Shown here piece by piece: positions 46,301 to 54,534 of a stretch of DNA of 64,000 bases. This stretch comes from Roseiconus nitratireducens (GTDB lineage: Bacteria; Planctomycetota; Planctomycetia; Pirellulales; Pirellulaceae), in the NCBI RefSeq assembly GCF_008629675.1, contig NZ_VWOX01000002.1, forward strand, positions 124,001 to 188,000, written 5' to 3'. Both the position numbers and the translations under genes were made by a program. The notes under the pieces were generated by a model. That model saw only the letters and a list, made by a program, of their open reading frames with translations. It did not search any database and was not told where the DNA came from. Within the stretch, counting starts at the first letter, position 1. Each line of letters opens with the position of its first letter.

Positions 46301-46435
46301 AGCGAGGAACAGTTGCAAGCGTTGGCCGATTTTGTGAACCGACAAACGGCTGCCCGCGGCGGTGACGAACGGGCCGCGTGGGCGGACCTGGCTCAATCGC
46401 TCTGGAACATGAAAGCGTTCTTGTATTTGCGGTGA
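43343..46435 (+). CDS. PSCyt1/DUF1549/DUF1553 cytochrome c protein
   Basis: A 1030-residue exported planctomycete protein. After a signal peptide ([16 protein letters not shown]) comes the PSCyt1 heme domain with CYDCH (Cys55, Cys58, His59) and [20 protein letters not shown]. The DUF1549 domain spans about 165-380 ([58 protein letters not shown]). DUF1553 spans about 740-1020 ([58 protein letters not shown]). Between them, roughly 477-626, lies a beta-sandwich carbohydrate-binding-like insert ([20 protein letters not shown] then [20 protein letters not shown]). The proposed role is extracellular electron transfer linked to polymer degradation, which is unproven. It ends one base before the convergent oxidoreductase. 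Confidence 0.94.
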   Translation: [1030 protein letters not shown]

Positions 46436-47410
46436 TCAAACCGTCAGCACGATTTTCCCGCCAACCCCACCGGCTTCTTGCAGCCGGTGCGCTTCGGCCG
46501 CTTCCGATAGGGGAAGCGTTTGGGCAACATTTGATTTCAACTGCCCGGATTCCATCCAGCGATTCATATCCTCGGCGCACGCCTTCATTTCGGATGCCGC
46601 CGCTTTGAACATCACGAACCCGTGCAGCGAACACTCGTTGACATAAAACGGGCCGACGGGGAATTCCGGCCGGGCATCGCGTCCCGCCATCAGCACCATC
46701 CGGCCTCGCTGGGCCAACGCCCCGATCGCCAAGTCAAAGTCCGGTTCGCGACGCGTTTCCCAGAACACGTTCACACCGTCGGGTGCCAATTCTTTCACCG
46801 CATCGGCGATCGACTGCTTGGAATAGTCGATCACATGGTCGGCCCCCAGCCGGCTTGCCCGATCACATTTCTCAGCACTTCCTGCCGTTGTGATCACCTT
46901 CGCTCCCACCGCCTTGGCCATTTGCACGACCATCGATCCAACGCCTCCTGAGCCACCGATCACCAGGAGCGTTTCCGCAGCCTTCAGTTGGGCGCAACGG
47001 AACAGCCCCAAGTGCGCCGTCACACCGACCAGCGCATTCGCCGCCGCCGATTCGTAGTCAACGGAATCGGGAAGTGGAAAACACCATTGTTGGTCCACCG
47101 CGAGCATCTCGGAAAAAGTTCCCTGGCGTCCCAGCACCCCCTGGTTGGTGCACCACACGCGATCGCCCGCCGAAAAGCCATTGACTTCCGATCCGACCGC
47201 TTCGATCACGCCCGCGGCGTCGCATCCGACGACGAACGGTTGCGGAAGATCGAACGCGACGATGCCGGCACGAACGTAGGTGTCGATGGGATTGACGCTA
47301 ACGGCGTGGTTGCGAATCAGCACCTGTCCCGGTCCTGGAACGGGATCATCCAGGTCCGAATACTGGATCACGTCGGGAGAACCGGTGCGGTCCAAAAATG
47401 CCGCTTTCAT
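46436..47410 (-). CDS. zinc-independent quinone oxidoreductase (MDR family)
   Basis: NADPH-dependent medium-chain dehydrogenase of 324 residues. The N-terminal GroES-like fold carries VLIRNHAVSVNPIDTYVRAG and FVVGCDAAGVIEAVGSEVNG. The nucleotide-binding fold has LLVIGGSGGVGSMVVQMAKA. The final GGKIVLTV is typical of quinone oxidoreductases such as QorA, and Cys/His zinc-site residues are absent. It would reduce quinones or enones. It shares no spacing with the convergent cytochrome gene (stop next to stop). No partner function is apparent. Confidence 0.9.
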   Translation of the reverse strand: MKAAFLDRTGSPDVIQYSDLDDPVPGPGQVLIRNHAVSVNPIDTYVRAGIVAFDLPQPFVVGCDAAGVIEAVGSEVNGFSAGDRVWCTNQGVLGRQGTFSEMLAVDQQWCFPLPDSVDYESAAANALVGVTAHLGLFRCAQLKAAETLLVIGGSGGVGSMVVQMAKAVGAKVITTAGSAEKCDRASRLGADHVIDYSKQSIADAVKELAPDGVNVFWETRREPDFDLAIGALAQRGRMVLMAGRDARPEFPVGPFYVNECSLHGFVMFKAAASEMKACAEDMNRWMESGQLKSNVAQTLPLSEAAEAHRLQEAGGVGGKIVLTV

Positions 47411-47513
47411 GAGAGTGGGTTCCGATGCAAGTTCGTGGAGTGACTACCGCCACCATTTCAATCCATTGAAGGGGGGTTGGAAAAGGGGCGGATGAAAAAG
47501 GCCGGGGCCCAGA

Positions 47514-47551
47514 CAATACAAACACGCACGGGCAATACAAACACGCACGGG
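47514..47551. repeat. 19-bp perfect tandem duplication
   Basis: CAATACAAACACGCACGGG occurs twice, head to tail, at 47514-47532 and 47533-47551. It lies in the 295-base gap between the oxidoreductase start and the first Gfo/Idh/MocA gene, near the TGGC hairpin at 47611. A slipped duplication in non-coding DNA is the simplest reading. Confidence 0.9.
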
Positions 47552-47610
47552 ATCCTAACGCTTTCGCTGGCCGGGAGGCTTTCACTGTTCTGACCGGAAC
47601 TGGTCCAGGC

Positions 47611-47630
47611 CCACCGTCTGGCGACGGTGG
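47611..47630. repeat. TGGC-loop hairpin, copy 3
   Basis: Identical to the 20-mers at 30463 and 30530: CCACCGTCTGGCGACGGTGG. It lies 3' of the Gfo/Idh/MocA gene at 47706 on the minus strand, the same relation as copy 2 has to its gene. Confidence 0.85.
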
Positions 47631-47705
47631 CGACACGGTTCGACCCTGGACGTACCGTCGAGATCGCTGCGGAAAGCCACACCCCGACGCTAAAGAAACA
47701 ACGCC

Positions 47706-48995
47706 TTATCCCAATTTCCAGGGCTGACGGTATTCGTACTGCAGCAATGAATTGGCTTCGGCATCGTCGCGGAAACTTTCCGATTCCGCATCCCATTCCA
47801 ATCGCCGCCCCACGGCATGGGAGATATTTGCAATCAGACTCATCGTCGTGCTGCGGTGGCCAATCTCCACATCGGCGTGCGGCAGGTCCCGACTCTTGAC
47901 GCAATCCAGGAAATTCCGCGCGTGCATCTCGGTCAGGATGGCGTTGTTCCCGTCGATCTGCTTCTTCTTTGGTTTCATCCGTTCGCCCTTGGGAGCGAAC
48001 TGGCCACCTGTCTCGGGAATGATCTCGTAGGCGCGTTCGCTGACAAAACAGGTCCCGTCGGTGCCCCGCAACTCGATTTCTCCATTGGGAAATGGCCGGT
48101 GCCCGCTGGTTTCATATTGACCAAAGATTGCCAGGCGCCCTGAATCGAATTGGAAGGTCACCTGCAACGTGTCCGGAATCGTTCGGTCATCGTCGACCGC
48201 GAACTGCCCGCCCATCGCACAGACGCTGCTCGGGGCAAGGTCGCCGGTGCACCACCGGATCGCGTCCAAGTAGTGGACTCCCCAGTTCCCCATCTGCGAT
48301 GAGTACTGTTGCCACCAGCGAAACTTGTACGGTGCAATGTTGCTCTGGTACTCCCGTTCCGGACGCGGTCCCAGCCACATATCCCAGTCCAGCGTCTTGG
48401 GTGGCGCGGTCGGCTGTTCCCGTCCGATCCCGTTGGGAAACATGTTGCTGGTGCGATACGCCCGGCTGACGCAAACCTTTCCGATCAGTCCATCCCGAAC
48501 TTGCGGCGCCAATTCGCGATACAGCGGACTACTGCGGCGATGCGTTCCGACCTGCACGATGCGGTTGTTGCGACGGGCGGCGTTGACCATCGCCCGACCT
48601 TCTCGCACGGTGATCGAAAGCGGCTTCTCCACGTACACGTCTTTCCCCGCGTCACACGCGGTGATCGTCTGGATCGCATGCCAGTGGTCGGGCGTCGCAA
48701 TGACCACCGCATCAATGTCGTCGCGATCGATCACCTGCCGAAAATCGTCATAGGCCTTGGGTTTGCCTTCCAGTTTGTCGACGGACTTTTGCAACGTCAC
48801 CGAATCCACGTCGCAGACGGCAACGATCTCACAATCGGAATGCGGCAGAAACGCGTCGATCAGCTGGCTTCCCCGGTTGGCCGTCCCGATGACTCCGATC
48901 CGAATTCGGTTGCTGGCGGTGGCGGCGGAAACGCCCGAAGCTAAGGTGGAGGATGCCGCGGTCACGGCTGCAGCAAATTGACGTCGATTCGGCAT
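47706..48995 (-). CDS. exported Gfo/Idh/MocA oxidoreductase, first copy
   Basis: A 429-residue oxidoreductase with a Tat-like signal (NRRQFAAAVTAASSTLASGV); ATG 48995 is chosen because the signal starts there. The NAD-binding region is RIRIGVIGTANRGSQLIDAF and AVVIATPDHWHAIQTITACD, and the family EKP motif falls in DVYVEKPLSI. The C-terminal domain holds GVHYLDAIRWCTGDLAP. Such exported, cofactor-loaded oxidoreductases act on sugars outside the cytoplasm in planctomycetes; the substrate is unknown. It lies in a minus-strand run with a second family member (246 bases upstream). Confidence 0.9.
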   Translation of the reverse strand: MPNRRQFAAAVTAASSTLASGVSAATASNRIRIGVIGTANRGSQLIDAFLPHSDCEIVAVCDVDSVTLQKSVDKLEGKPKAYDDFRQVIDRDDIDAVVIATPDHWHAIQTITACDAGKDVYVEKPLSITVREGRAMVNAARRNNRIVQVGTHRRSSPLYRELAPQVRDGLIGKVCVSRAYRTSNMFPNGIGREQPTAPPKTLDWDMWLGPRPEREYQSNIAPYKFRWWQQYSSQMGNWGVHYLDAIRWCTGDLAPSSVCAMGGQFAVDDDRTIPDTLQVTFQFDSGRLAIFGQYETSGHRPFPNGEIELRGTDGTCFVSERAYEIIPETGGQFAPKGERMKPKKKQIDGNNAILTEMHARNFLDCVKSRDLPHADVEIGHRSTTMSLIANISHAVGRRLEWDAESESFRDDAEANSLLQYEYRQPWKLG

Positions 48996-49241
48996 CGTTG
49001 GGATCCCGGTGAGAGAAGATAACAAGTCGTTGGCAATGACGACCGACCGACGGTCATCACCTGGAAACCATGGACTGCCCCGTCATTGCCGACGAAGCAG
49101 CGTGATCAGGTACATCGTGGACGCACGCGGACACGGGAGAGCGGGCCGTCGTGATGGCACCGCGGCCCCAAAGGTCGGCCAGCGCGCCGAGCGCGGCATC
49201 AAACGTTCGCCGCCGGTCGGCAAGACGTCCGTCAGCGTCGA

Positions 49242-50615
49242 TCAAAGGTATTCGCGCCGCTTGACCAGACCGGGCATCGGCACGCTGTACTTTCCATCGG
49301 CATTGGCTTTCAACGGAGATTCAGAATCCAGGGTCAACTTGTCGATCCCCGGGCCGAACTCGTGGTCGTGCTTCATGAACGCTTCCAAAGTGATCTCCTG
49401 ACCGGTGTGGGCAGCCATCCGCCCCATGCTTGTCACCGCGCTGGCCATCACACCGCGCTCCACTTCGTTGTACGTTTGGTCTTCGCGAACAGCCCGGATC
49501 AAGTCGTCCCATTCCAACTGGTAAGGGTTCGGCTCCGGTTGAGGGTAGGCCCAGACCAGATTGGCGTCGTCAGCATTCTGACCGCGATAGATTCGCGATT
49601 TGGCCGGCGTGTGCGACGCAGTGGAGATGATCCCCAGGCCTTTGGTTCCGTGGGCGAAACTGGCAAATTCACGTTTGCACCCCGGGATCGTCCGTCCGTC
49701 GACGAACAGCTTGGTCCCGTCCGCGAAGGTGTACTCGATGTCGTAAACGTCAAAGTTCTGGTCGACGTTGTCGCCGCGATAGTGACGTCCGCCACAAGCG
49801 ATGGCTCTTTCCGGCCAAGCGTTCTTCATCCAACACGATTCATCGATGTTGTGAATCAAGAAGTCGCTGACCGCTCCGCCGCTCAGCCACAAAAACCCGT
49901 GGAAGTGTTTGATCTGGTATTGCAACTCGCTCAGGTCGCCGTTGTTCGGCGGCGCAGCGGCCGAACCGGTGGGTCCCGCCATGCGGTACGCCCGCATCAT
50001 CAGGATGTCTCCCAGCTCGCCATTCTGAATCCGGTCAAACAGTTCCTGCCGTGCGACGCAGTGGCGGCACATCAAACCCACCGCCACCTTCAAGTTCTTA
50101 TCGATTGCTTTCTTGTTGAGTTCCAGCATTCGCACCGAGGTGGGGGCATCGACGGTCACCGGCTTTTCCATGAACACGTTCAAACCACGCTCGATGGCGT
50201 AGGTGTACTGCACCCAACGGAACGCCGGCGGCGTCGCCAGAATCACGATGTCCCCCGGCTCCAGGGTGTCCATGACCTTCTTGTACGCGTCAAATCCCAC
50301 GTGACGACGTTCTTCGGGGACGTCGACCTTGCTGCCGACTTCTTTGTGCGTCGACAGCGAAGCATGCGTGCTTTTCAGTTTGTTTTCGAAAACATCCGCC
50401 AGAGCAACCAGCTTGATCGGGCCGTTGTCCACCGAAAGCGCGTTCAGCGCTGCTCCCGTTCCGCGGCCGCCGCAGCCGACCAACCCGATCCGAATGGTGT
50501 TGTCTTCGGCCGCGTGAACACGATGGCCGGCTGCTGCGGCCAGCGTCGTGGCTGCTGCGGCGGCTTTGGTCGATGTGTGCAAGAACTGTCGGCGAGTCGA
50601 TTGTGGTGAAGTCAT
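49242..50615 (-). CDS. exported Gfo/Idh/MocA oxidoreductase, second copy
   Basis: A 457-residue paralogue of the neighbour. The Tat signal is STRRQFLHTSTKAAAAATTL. The nucleotide-binding segment is IRIGLVGCGGRGTGAALNAL and the EKP motif is in FMEKPVTVD. The C-terminal part includes SDFLIHNIDESCWMKNAWPE. ATG 50615 begins the signal; an upstream frame would give a non-signal start. It diverges from copy 1 in the NAD loop and in the C-terminal region, so they probably take different substrates. It lies downstream of the SUMF1-fold gene (144 bases) on the same strand. Confidence 0.9.
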   Translation of the reverse strand: MTSPQSTRRQFLHTSTKAAAAATTLAAAAGHRVHAAEDNTIRIGLVGCGGRGTGAALNALSVDNGPIKLVALADVFENKLKSTHASLSTHKEVGSKVDVPEERRHVGFDAYKKVMDTLEPGDIVILATPPAFRWVQYTYAIERGLNVFMEKPVTVDAPTSVRMLELNKKAIDKNLKVAVGLMCRHCVARQELFDRIQNGELGDILMMRAYRMAGPTGSAAAPPNNGDLSELQYQIKHFHGFLWLSGGAVSDFLIHNIDESCWMKNAWPERAIACGGRHYRGDNVDQNFDVYDIEYTFADGTKLFVDGRTIPGCKREFASFAHGTKGLGIISTASHTPAKSRIYRGQNADDANLVWAYPQPEPNPYQLEWDDLIRAVREDQTYNEVERGVMASAVTSMGRMAAHTGQEITLEAFMKHDHEFGPGIDKLTLDSESPLKANADGKYSVPMPGLVKRREYL

Positions 50616-50759
50616 CTGATTCTGTTGGTGGGAGAAAAATGGACGAGAAGCGGGGAGGTTGGGGAAAGGCACGTGGGGTTCGTGCGGGCAACGGACAATG
50701 CAATCGCTGAACGGGCGGCCGATTGGAAAAGCGGCCGCACAGTCGGATGATTCCTCGGG

Positions 50760-51818
50760 TTATTCTTCGGGGTCTTTTTGTTCGGGCTCAGTCTTGTCCC
50801 ACTTGGCGGCTTTCTGATCGTCGGAGGGCTCGTTCAGCGGCCGCACGACGCGAAACCCGACCGACAGCGCGTCGGTGTGATACCAAATGCTTCGCGGGAT
50901 TTGGGGGTCCTGTTGTTTCCAGTCTTCTTCTGACGCCTTGCGGGCGGCGCTGCGCAGCACTTCGGGGTCGTCATCCCATCCGCCGCCGCGAACGACTCGC
51001 GGGTAAAGCGTTTTTGGGACGGCCAACGGATCAAGCGCCTCTTGGATTGAATCGTAGGGGGTGTACTGGTCCAGCACCCATTCGGAAACGTTCCCGTGCA
51101 TGTCGTACAATCCCCAGGGGTTGGGCTTCTTCTGACCAACGCGTTGGTAACTGTCGTCACTGTTGTCAAAGAACCACGCGTAGTCCTCCAGCTTGTCGGG
51201 ATCGTCGCCGAACGAATAGGCGGTTTCCGTTCCGGCGCGACATGCGTATTCCCATTCGGCTTCGGTCGGCAAACGGTAGTAACGGCCGGTCTTGGCGGAC
51301 AGCCATTTGCAGTAAGTCCTCGCGGCGTGTTGCGTCATGCAGATTGCAGGATAATTCCCGCGTCCCATGCCAAAGCTCATGTCCGTGTACGGTTCGGTGG
51401 GTTTGGAAACGCCGTCGACCGCTTCGTCGCGAGACGTCTTGGCGAGCGACAGCATCTGCCGACGCAGCTGGTCGATCTCTTCGTTCCAGACGTCGTACTG
51501 GTCCCAAGTGATCTCATGCTTGCTCATCCAGAACGGAGAGACGGAGACGACCCGCTGCGGCCCTTCGTCCTCGTTTCGATCGGCTTCCTGGTCCGGACTC
51601 CCCATGCGGAACTTGCCACCGGGGATCGGAACCATTTCGATTTTCAGCTCGGTGTGTTCAATCACCTCCGCGTAGGGCTTCATCTCCCCTTCACTGGACG
51701 CCATTGCATCCGGAATCTCCAGCGGCGCGGGACGGCTGGGCGCCTCCGCTTGCGCGTGCATCGCGCTCCATGACGAGCCCCAGGCCAACAACAAACAGGT
51801 AGAAACGGTTCGCAGCAT
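50760..51818 (-). CDS. exported SUMF1-fold protein without FGE cysteines
   Basis: A 352-residue protein with signal peptide [19 protein letters not shown]. It has the formylglycine-generating enzyme (SUMF1/EgtB/PvdO) fold: [76 protein letters not shown] and RGGGWDDD at 277-284. True FGE carries two catalytic cysteines shortly after the RGGS/GGGW segment; here there is no Cys at all after Cys193. It should therefore not make formylglycine for sulfatases. A different role, possibly carbohydrate or nitrogen chemistry, is unassigned. The gene lies 47 bases downstream of the propeller gene and is probably co-transcribed. Confidence 0.88.
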   Translation of the reverse strand: MLRTVSTCLLLAWGSSWSAMHAQAEAPSRPAPLEIPDAMASSEGEMKPYAEVIEHTELKIEMVPIPGGKFRMGSPDQEADRNEDEGPQRVVSVSPFWMSKHEITWDQYDVWNEEIDQLRRQMLSLAKTSRDEAVDGVSKPTEPYTDMSFGMGRGNYPAICMTQHAARTYCKWLSAKTGRYYRLPTEAEWEYACRAGTETAYSFGDDPDKLEDYAWFFDNSDDSYQRVGQKKPNPWGLYDMHGNVSEWVLDQYTPYDSIQEALDPLAVPKTLYPRVVRGGGWDDDPEVLRSAARKASEEDWKQQDPQIPRSIWYHTDALSVGFRVVRPLNEPSDDQKAAKWDKTEPEQKDPEE

Positions 51819-51865
51819 CGCAGTCGAATGGATGAAAGTAGAAAACAGGTGAAAGGAAGAAACCG

Positions 51866-53161
51866 TCAATTGGAATCTGTACGAATGCAGTACAGGCATT
51901 GATCGCTTCTGAGCAGCAGGCGATCGCCGACGATCGCCGGAGTGGCGTTGAATCTCTCTTCGGAATCGCCAAGCCGGTTGACGGCCAATTCGTTGTACTT
52001 GGGCCCCGCGTCGAGCACCAAGACGCCGGCGTCACGCGTTGTCAGGAACAACCGTTTGCCGTCACTGACAATCGAAGCGTAGACCCGCGCGCGTGTGGGC
52101 ATTCGCTCGCGAAACATTTCCTCACCGTCGGAGGCACGCAGGCACAACGCGATCGCTTTGTCGTGCGACCAGTACAAATAGTCGCCGACCAGAATCGGGC
52201 TGGTCACGTTGGCACCCCGCGACTGTTCCCACAGCAGATGTGATTCGGAGACGTCGCCGCGTCCGCCGGCGCGAATCGCAAACGTCTTGTTTGATCGGCC
52301 TCCGCTGCAATAAAGCACATCGCCACGCGCGATCACGCACGGCACCACGTAGTCGCCGATCGCATCGCATTGCCACAAGCGATCACCGGTGTCGGGATCA
52401 AATCCCAGCACGGCGCCTTTCTGGTTGACGATCAATTCGGTCTTTCCGCCGGGCAACTCCACCAGCGTGGGCGTCGTCCAGGCACGGTCAATCGAATCCG
52501 CTTGCCAACGGATTTCGCCGGTCGCTTTGTCCAGGGCGAACAGTTTCCCCGATTCGATCGATGCATTCTGGATCACCAGATCACGATAAAGAATCGGGCT
52601 GGCAGCGGCACCAAATCCAGCCGTTTCGCCGCCGACATTGCGTCGCCAAAGCAATTCGCCGTCATGTGAAACGGCCGCCACGCCGGAGGGACCAAACGAG
52701 GCATACACCGCGGACCCGTCGGCGCAAGGTGTTGGCGAGGCGTAACCGTGCTCCGCGATCCGTTTCCCGACCGGTTGCTCTTCCGACGATGGCTCAATTT
52801 CGCAGTCCCAGATCAGTTCGCCGTTGTCCAGGCCGATGCACAAGACATGCAGCCGCAATGCCGACCGCTCCCCCGGGTCCTCCACGTCCAAGCCGTAGCC
52901 GTCGTAGGCGGTCAGGTAAATGTGGTCGTTCCAAACGACCGGACTACTGCTGCCCTTGCCCGGCAGTTCCGTTTTCCAAGCCAGGTTTTTCTGATCGCTC
53001 CACTGGACCGGCAGATCGGCATCCGCCACGCCCGATGCCTGAGGACCGCGAAACCGCGTCCAAGAATCTCGCCTCCCATCAACATCTTGGGACGCCGCGA
53101 TGCCGGCAGCCAAAGTCGCAGACGCCAGCAACACCGAGAGCAGGAAGAATCGCGGCAGCAT
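51866..53161 (-). CDS. exported PQQ-like beta-propeller protein
   Basis: A 431-residue exported protein ([18 protein letters not shown] signal). It is a PQQ/BamB-type beta-propeller. Repeats include [61 protein letters not shown] and [19 protein letters not shown]. Such proteins in planctomycetes usually sit in gene groups for exported oxidoreductases. It is the first gene of a minus-strand run with SUMF1-fold and two Gfo/Idh/MocA genes. No catalytic PQQ ligand can be seen, so it is more likely a scaffold or binding protein. Confidence 0.88.
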   Translation of the reverse strand: MLPRFFLLSVLLASATLAAGIAASQDVDGRRDSWTRFRGPQASGVADADLPVQWSDQKNLAWKTELPGKGSSSPVVWNDHIYLTAYDGYGLDVEDPGERSALRLHVLCIGLDNGELIWDCEIEPSSEEQPVGKRIAEHGYASPTPCADGSAVYASFGPSGVAAVSHDGELLWRRNVGGETAGFGAAASPILYRDLVIQNASIESGKLFALDKATGEIRWQADSIDRAWTTPTLVELPGGKTELIVNQKGAVLGFDPDTGDRLWQCDAIGDYVVPCVIARGDVLYCSGGRSNKTFAIRAGGRGDVSESHLLWEQSRGANVTSPILVGDYLYWSHDKAIALCLRASDGEEMFRERMPTRARVYASIVSDGKRLFLTTRDAGVLVLDAGPKYNELAVNRLGDSEERFNATPAIVGDRLLLRSDQCLYCIRTDSN

Positions 53162-53362
53162 CAGGAGTCAAAATCGGTGGGAAGGAGAGTTCAGGCGGGA
53201 CCCGTCATTCTATTCGACCGCACGACCAGCGTGGGAAACCTGCCGGACGCTTTTTCGCGACGCCGATCGGGTGGCCGCCGGGGAAGCGGAGGCCTGGATT
53301 TCGGCCGCCCGCCAGCGTCACGGGCCGCCGGGGATCTTATTCCGCCCCCGTTTCCATTCCGC

Positions 53363-53368
53363 TACAAT
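53363..53368 (+). promoter_or_regulatory. possible -10 element before ybaB
   Basis: TACAAT lies 47 bases before the ybaB ATG in an otherwise GC-rich stretch. No good -35 hexamer is found at standard spacing, so this is weak. Confidence 0.25.
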
Positions 53369-53415
53369 CCCCTGCCCTCTGGCAACGCTTCCGGCCCCGC
53401 AGTATCGGCGAAATC

Positions 53416-53772
53416 ATGTTCAAAGGTCTTGGTAATCTCGGCAACATCGCTTCCATGATGGGGGCGTTCAAAGAGCTGCCGCAAAAGATGCAGGAACTCA
53501 ATACGCGGATGAAATCCGAACACGTCTCCGGTAGCTCCAGCTGCGGGCGAGTTTTGGTGGTGGTCAACTGCGTCGGCGAAGTCCAATCCGTCACGATCAT
53601 TGAAGTCGAGCTGGAAAAGGCCGAATTGGAACAGGCCGTGACCGAAGCCACCAACCAGGCCGGAGCGACCGCCAAACAGACCTACGCCGATTCGATTCGG
53701 GACATGGTCTCCGAGATGAACCTGGACATGCCCGGCATTGACGGTCTGCTGACGTCCTTCACCGGCAACTGA
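53416..53772 (+). CDS. ybaB: YbaB/EbfC nucleoid-associated protein
   Basis: A 118-residue DNA-binding protein of the YbaB/EbfC family. MFKGLGNLGNIASMMGAFKE begins the N-terminal helix, then MQELNTRMKSEHVSGSSSCG and VVVNCVGEVQSVTIIEVELE lead to the C-terminal helix EAVTEATNQAGATAKQ-like. ATG 53416 is chosen because the open frame before it has no family features. It is 34 bases before recR, the same order as in many bacteria (dnaX-ybaB-recR), although dnaX is not seen in this window. Confidence 0.9.
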   Translation: MFKGLGNLGNIASMMGAFKELPQKMQELNTRMKSEHVSGSSSCGRVLVVVNCVGEVQSVTIIEVELEKAELEQAVTEATNQAGATAKQTYADSIRDMVSEMNLDMPGIDGLLTSFTGN

Positions 53773-53806
53773 TCGACGCCAGCCTTCAACGCAAGCGGGA
53801 AAGCAC

Positions 53807-54409
53807 GTGGTGGACAAACACGCCGGGGCCGTTTCGGAACTGGTCGATCAGCTTGGACGACTTCCCGGTATCGGCCGCAAGAGCGCTGAACGCCTGGCAT
53901 TTCACCTGTTGCGGATCCCCGAAGGAGAAGCTTTGGCATTGGCCGAAGCCATCCGTCGGATCCGCAACGACGTCCGCTATTGCAGCGTCTGCTTCAACCT
54001 CTGCGAAGGCGACCTGTGCTCGATCTGTCGCTCGGACAACCGGGACTCCACCCGGCTGTGCATTGTCGAACAGCCACGTGATTTGATGAGCCTGGAGCAG
54101 TCCCAGGCTTTTCAGGGGCTGTACCACGTGCTGCTGGGGCGGATCGCCCCGCTGGAAGGCATCGGCCCGGATCAGTTGACGATTGACGCTCTGGTCGATC
54201 GGGTCCGCGAAGGCAACTTCAGTGAAGTCATCATGGCGACCAACCCCACGGTCGAAGGCGACGGGACCTCGCTGTACATCAGCAACCTGCTGTCCGAGTT
54301 CCCGATCCAGATCACCCGGCTGGCCCGGGGAATCACCGCCGGAAGCATTCTGGAATACGCCAACCGCGAAATGATCGCCGATGCGATCACCGGAAGGCAA
54401 AAATTGTGA
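53807..54409 (+). CDS. recR: recombination mediator RecR
   Basis: RecFOR-pathway protein of 200 residues. It has the helix-hairpin-helix LIDQLGRLPGIGRKSAERLA, a C4 zinc finger with Cys59, Cys62, Cys71 and Cys74 (CSVCFNLCEGDLCSIC), and the Toprim region LCIVEQPRDLMSLEQSQAFQ with VIMATNPTVEGDGTSLYI. Start is GTG at 53807; the next codon is also GTG, so 53810 is possible. An AGCGGGA sequence lies 8-14 bases upstream. It is followed at once by the rpoN leader. Confidence 0.95.
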   Translation: MVDKHAGAVSELVDQLGRLPGIGRKSAERLAFHLLRIPEGEALALAEAIRRIRNDVRYCSVCFNLCEGDLCSICRSDNRDSTRLCIVEQPRDLMSLEQSQAFQGLYHVLLGRIAPLEGIGPDQLTIDALVDRVREGNFSEVIMATNPTVEGDGTSLYISNLLSEFPIQITRLARGITAGSILEYANREMIADAITGRQKL

Positions 54410-54413
54410 CGAT

Positions 54414-54428
54414 TGGCACACTATGTGC
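54414..54428 (+). promoter_or_regulatory. possible sigma-54-type promoter before rpoN
   Basis: TGGCACACTATGTGC matches the -24/-12 consensus TGGCACG-N4-TTGC except for two positions, with the correct spacing of the GG and GC pairs. It lies 107 bases before the rpoN start and 5 bases after the recR stop. The same bases form a small inverted repeat (GCACA-CTA-TGTGC), so a terminator-like element for recR is an alternative. Confidence 0.35.
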
Positions 54429-54534
54429 TTGCCAGTGGCGCAAAAACGCTATGATGGGGCTGGCTGAAGGATGCTGGCCTATCCACCGGGTGATGTGACG
54501 ACGGTGGTCGAAAGTGCATCTCAGACGTGGATAA

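Noticed and set aside
54450..54455. TATGAT as a sigma-70 -10 element before rpoN
   Set aside because: TTGCCA upstream is at 15 bases, which is too short for a good promoter; kept only as an alternative to the sigma-54 site.
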